This document shows positions 14,568-15,695 of a stretch of DNA of 15,695 nt, piece after piece; the stretch's first letter is position 1, and every line of letters starts with the position of its first letter. The notes under the pieces are model-generated. The model was not told the origin of the DNA. It saw nothing but the letters and a program-made list of their open reading frames with translations, and made no database searches. The DNA lies in contig DATJNS010000287.1 in NCBI GenBank assembly GCA_035507915.1, forward strand, positions 1-15,695, given 5' to 3'. Both the position numbers and the translations under genes were made by a program. The DNA comes from JACQAI01 sp035507915 (GTDB lineage Bacteria; Pseudomonadota; Alphaproteobacteria; Elsterales; Elsteraceae).

Positions 14568-15695
14568 ATGGCGACCAATCTCAAGATCGACGGCGACCGG
14601 CTGTGGCGCAGCCTGATGGACATGGCCAAGATCGGCGCGACCGAGAAGGGCGGCAACTGCCGCCTGGCGCTGAGCGATCTCGACCGGGAGGGCCGCCAGC
14701 TGTTCATCGGCTGGGCCAAGCAGGCCGGCTGCACGATCGGCGTCGACCGCATGGGCAACATTTTCGCGCGGCGCGCCGGACGCAACGACGCGCTGCCGCC
14801 GGTGCTGACCGGCAGCCATCTCGACACCCAGCCGACCGGCGGGCGGTTTGACGGCGTGTTCGGCGTGCTCGCCGGGCTCGAGGTGGTGCGCAGCCTGAAC
14901 GACGCCGGCTTCGAGACCGAGGCGCCGATCGAGGTCGTGGTGTGGACCAACGAGGAGGGCTCGCGCTTTCCGCCGCCGATGATCGGCTCGGGCGTGTTCG
15001 CCGGCGTGTTCGACCTCGCCTACGGCCTCGACCGCCCCGACCTCGACGGCAAGACGATCGGCCAGGAGCTCGCGCGCATCGGTTTCGCCGGCGATCGGCC
15101 GTGCGGCGGCCGCCCGGTCGGCGCCTATTTCGAGGCGCACATCGAGCAGGGGCCGATCCTCGAGGCCGAGGCGAAGACGGTCGGCGTGGTGACCGGCGCG
15201 CAGGGCCAACGCTGGTACGAGATCACGGTCACGGGCCAAGAGGCGCACGCCGGACCGACGCCGATGACGCGTCGGCGCGATGCGCTGGTCGGTGCCGCCC
15301 GCATGATCGACGCGGTCAATCGCATCGGCCACGACCACGCGCCCTACGCCTGCGCCACGGTCGGCTTCGCGCAGGTGTCGCCCAACTCGCGCAACACGAT
15401 TCCCGGCAAGGTGTTCTTCACGGTCGACTTCCGCCATCCCGAGGACGCGACGTTGAGCGCGATGGACCGGGTTCTGCGCGACGACTGCGCGCGCATCGCC
15501 GCGGCGAGCGGGCTCGCCGCCGACGTGAAGGAGTTCTGGTATTTCCCGCCGACGCCGTTCGACCAAGAGTGCGTCGCTGCGGTGCGCGGCGCGGCGGCCG
15601 GCGCCGGCTATCCCCACATGGACATCATCAGCGGCGCCGGCCACGACGCCGTCTACATGGCGCGCGTCGCGCCCACCGCGATGGTGTTCGTCCCG
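14568..15695 (+). CDS. M20-family Zn-dependent amidohydrolase (N-carbamoyl-L-amino-acid hydrolase / allantoate amidohydrolase), 3' end missing
   Basis: This is a cytoplasmic di-metal amidohydrolase that releases ammonia and CO2 from N-carbamoyl amino acids, allantoate or ureidoglycine. The first 376 residues are present, and about 35-45 are missing past the right edge. Metal-site residues are in order: His84 in TGSHLDTQPTGGRFDG, Asp95, catalytic Glu129 and ligand Glu130 in VWTNEEGSRF, His191 in EAHIEQGP. GQEAHAGPTPMTRRRDAL (223-240) marks the dimerisation domain, and PNSRNTIPGKVFFTVDFRHP the substrate-binding arginine/asparagine region. ATG 14568 gives MATNLKIDGDRLWRSLMDMA. HyuC, AmaB and AllC cannot be separated by sequence alone. 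With urease nearby, use in ureide or pyrimidine nitrogen salvage is plausible but unproven. Confidence 0.92.
   Translation, partial: MATNLKIDGDRLWRSLMDMAKIGATEKGGNCRLALSDLDREGRQLFIGWAKQAGCTIGVDRMGNIFARRAGRNDALPPVLTGSHLDTQPTGGRFDGVFGVLAGLEVVRSLNDAGFETEAPIEVVVWTNEEGSRFPPPMIGSGVFAGVFDLAYGLDRPDLDGKTIGQELARIGFAGDRPCGGRPVGAYFEAHIEQGPILEAEAKTVGVVTGAQGQRWYEITVTGQEAHAGPTPMTRRRDALVGAARMIDAVNRIGHDHAPYACATVGFAQVSPNSRNTIPGKVFFTVDFRHPEDATLSAMDRVLRDDCARIAAASGLAADVKEFWYFPPTPFDQECVAAVRGAAAGAGYPHMDIISGAGHDAVYMARVAPTAMVFVP

Noticed and set aside
1..15695. tRNA or rRNA genes, CRISPR arrays, transposases, integrases, toxin-antitoxin or defence genes.
   Set aside because: I looked for them and saw none; the window reads as continuous metabolic genes with even composition and short gaps.

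Overview
The window is a dense, very G+C-rich stretch (roughly two-thirds or more by eye) of a bacterial chromosome, most likely from an alphaproteobacterium of the Rhizobiales/Rhodospirillales/Reyranella type. The grounds are codon use, the gene families, and a rhizobial-style inverted repeat that reads CGTCATTGCGAG...GAAGCAATCCAG. No plasmid, phage, transposase, RNA gene or CRISPR is visible. The longest stretch without a gene is about 140 bases, after ureG.

Layout. (1) Positions 2-2302, plus strand: the 3' end of a urease operon, with the tail of ureC and then ureE, ureF and ureG, tightly packed or overlapping. UreE has a long histidine-rich tail. (2) 2319-2435: an asymmetric REP-like inverted repeat between the convergent ureG and an uncharacterised gene on the minus strand (2443-2964). 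(3) 3110-5849, plus: a MOFRL-type glycerate kinase followed by pyruvate kinase. A perfect 15-bp palindrome lies just before the pyruvate kinase ribosome site. (4) 5875-6140: a promoter-like sequence and a small helical protein of unknown function. (5) 6229-9724, plus: a secreted trypsin-like serine protease and, four bases later, a CocE/NonD-type serine hydrolase. (6) 9725-13482: a complete four-enzyme set for D-erythronate/tetronate catabolism, split into divergent pairs: denD-otnI on minus and otnK-otnC on plus. (7) 13492-15695: an acetylpolyamine-amidohydrolase-like member of the histone deacetylase family (minus), and divergently the first 376 codons of an M20-family N-carbamoyl-amino-acid/allantoate amidohydrolase, which runs off the right edge.

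How the parts fit. The urease accessory genes load nickel into urease. Glycerate kinase and pyruvate kinase serve lower glycolysis: glycerate becomes 2-phosphoglycerate, then PEP via an enolase not in this window, then pyruvate. The tetronate genes convert D-erythronate to 2-oxo-tetronate (DenD), then 3-oxo-tetronate (OtnI), then its 4-phosphate (OtnK), then dihydroxyacetone phosphate plus CO2 (OtnC), which also enters glycolysis. The last two genes are zinc amidohydrolases that release amines or amino acids from N-acyl or N-carbamoyl compounds. Together this looks like a housekeeping and catabolic region for small hydroxy acids and nitrogen scavenging. I see no clear new defence or mobile system. 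The least explained items are the secreted protease with a large unknown front half, the 68-residue protein, the 173-residue minus-strand protein, and the palindrome before pyruvate kinase.
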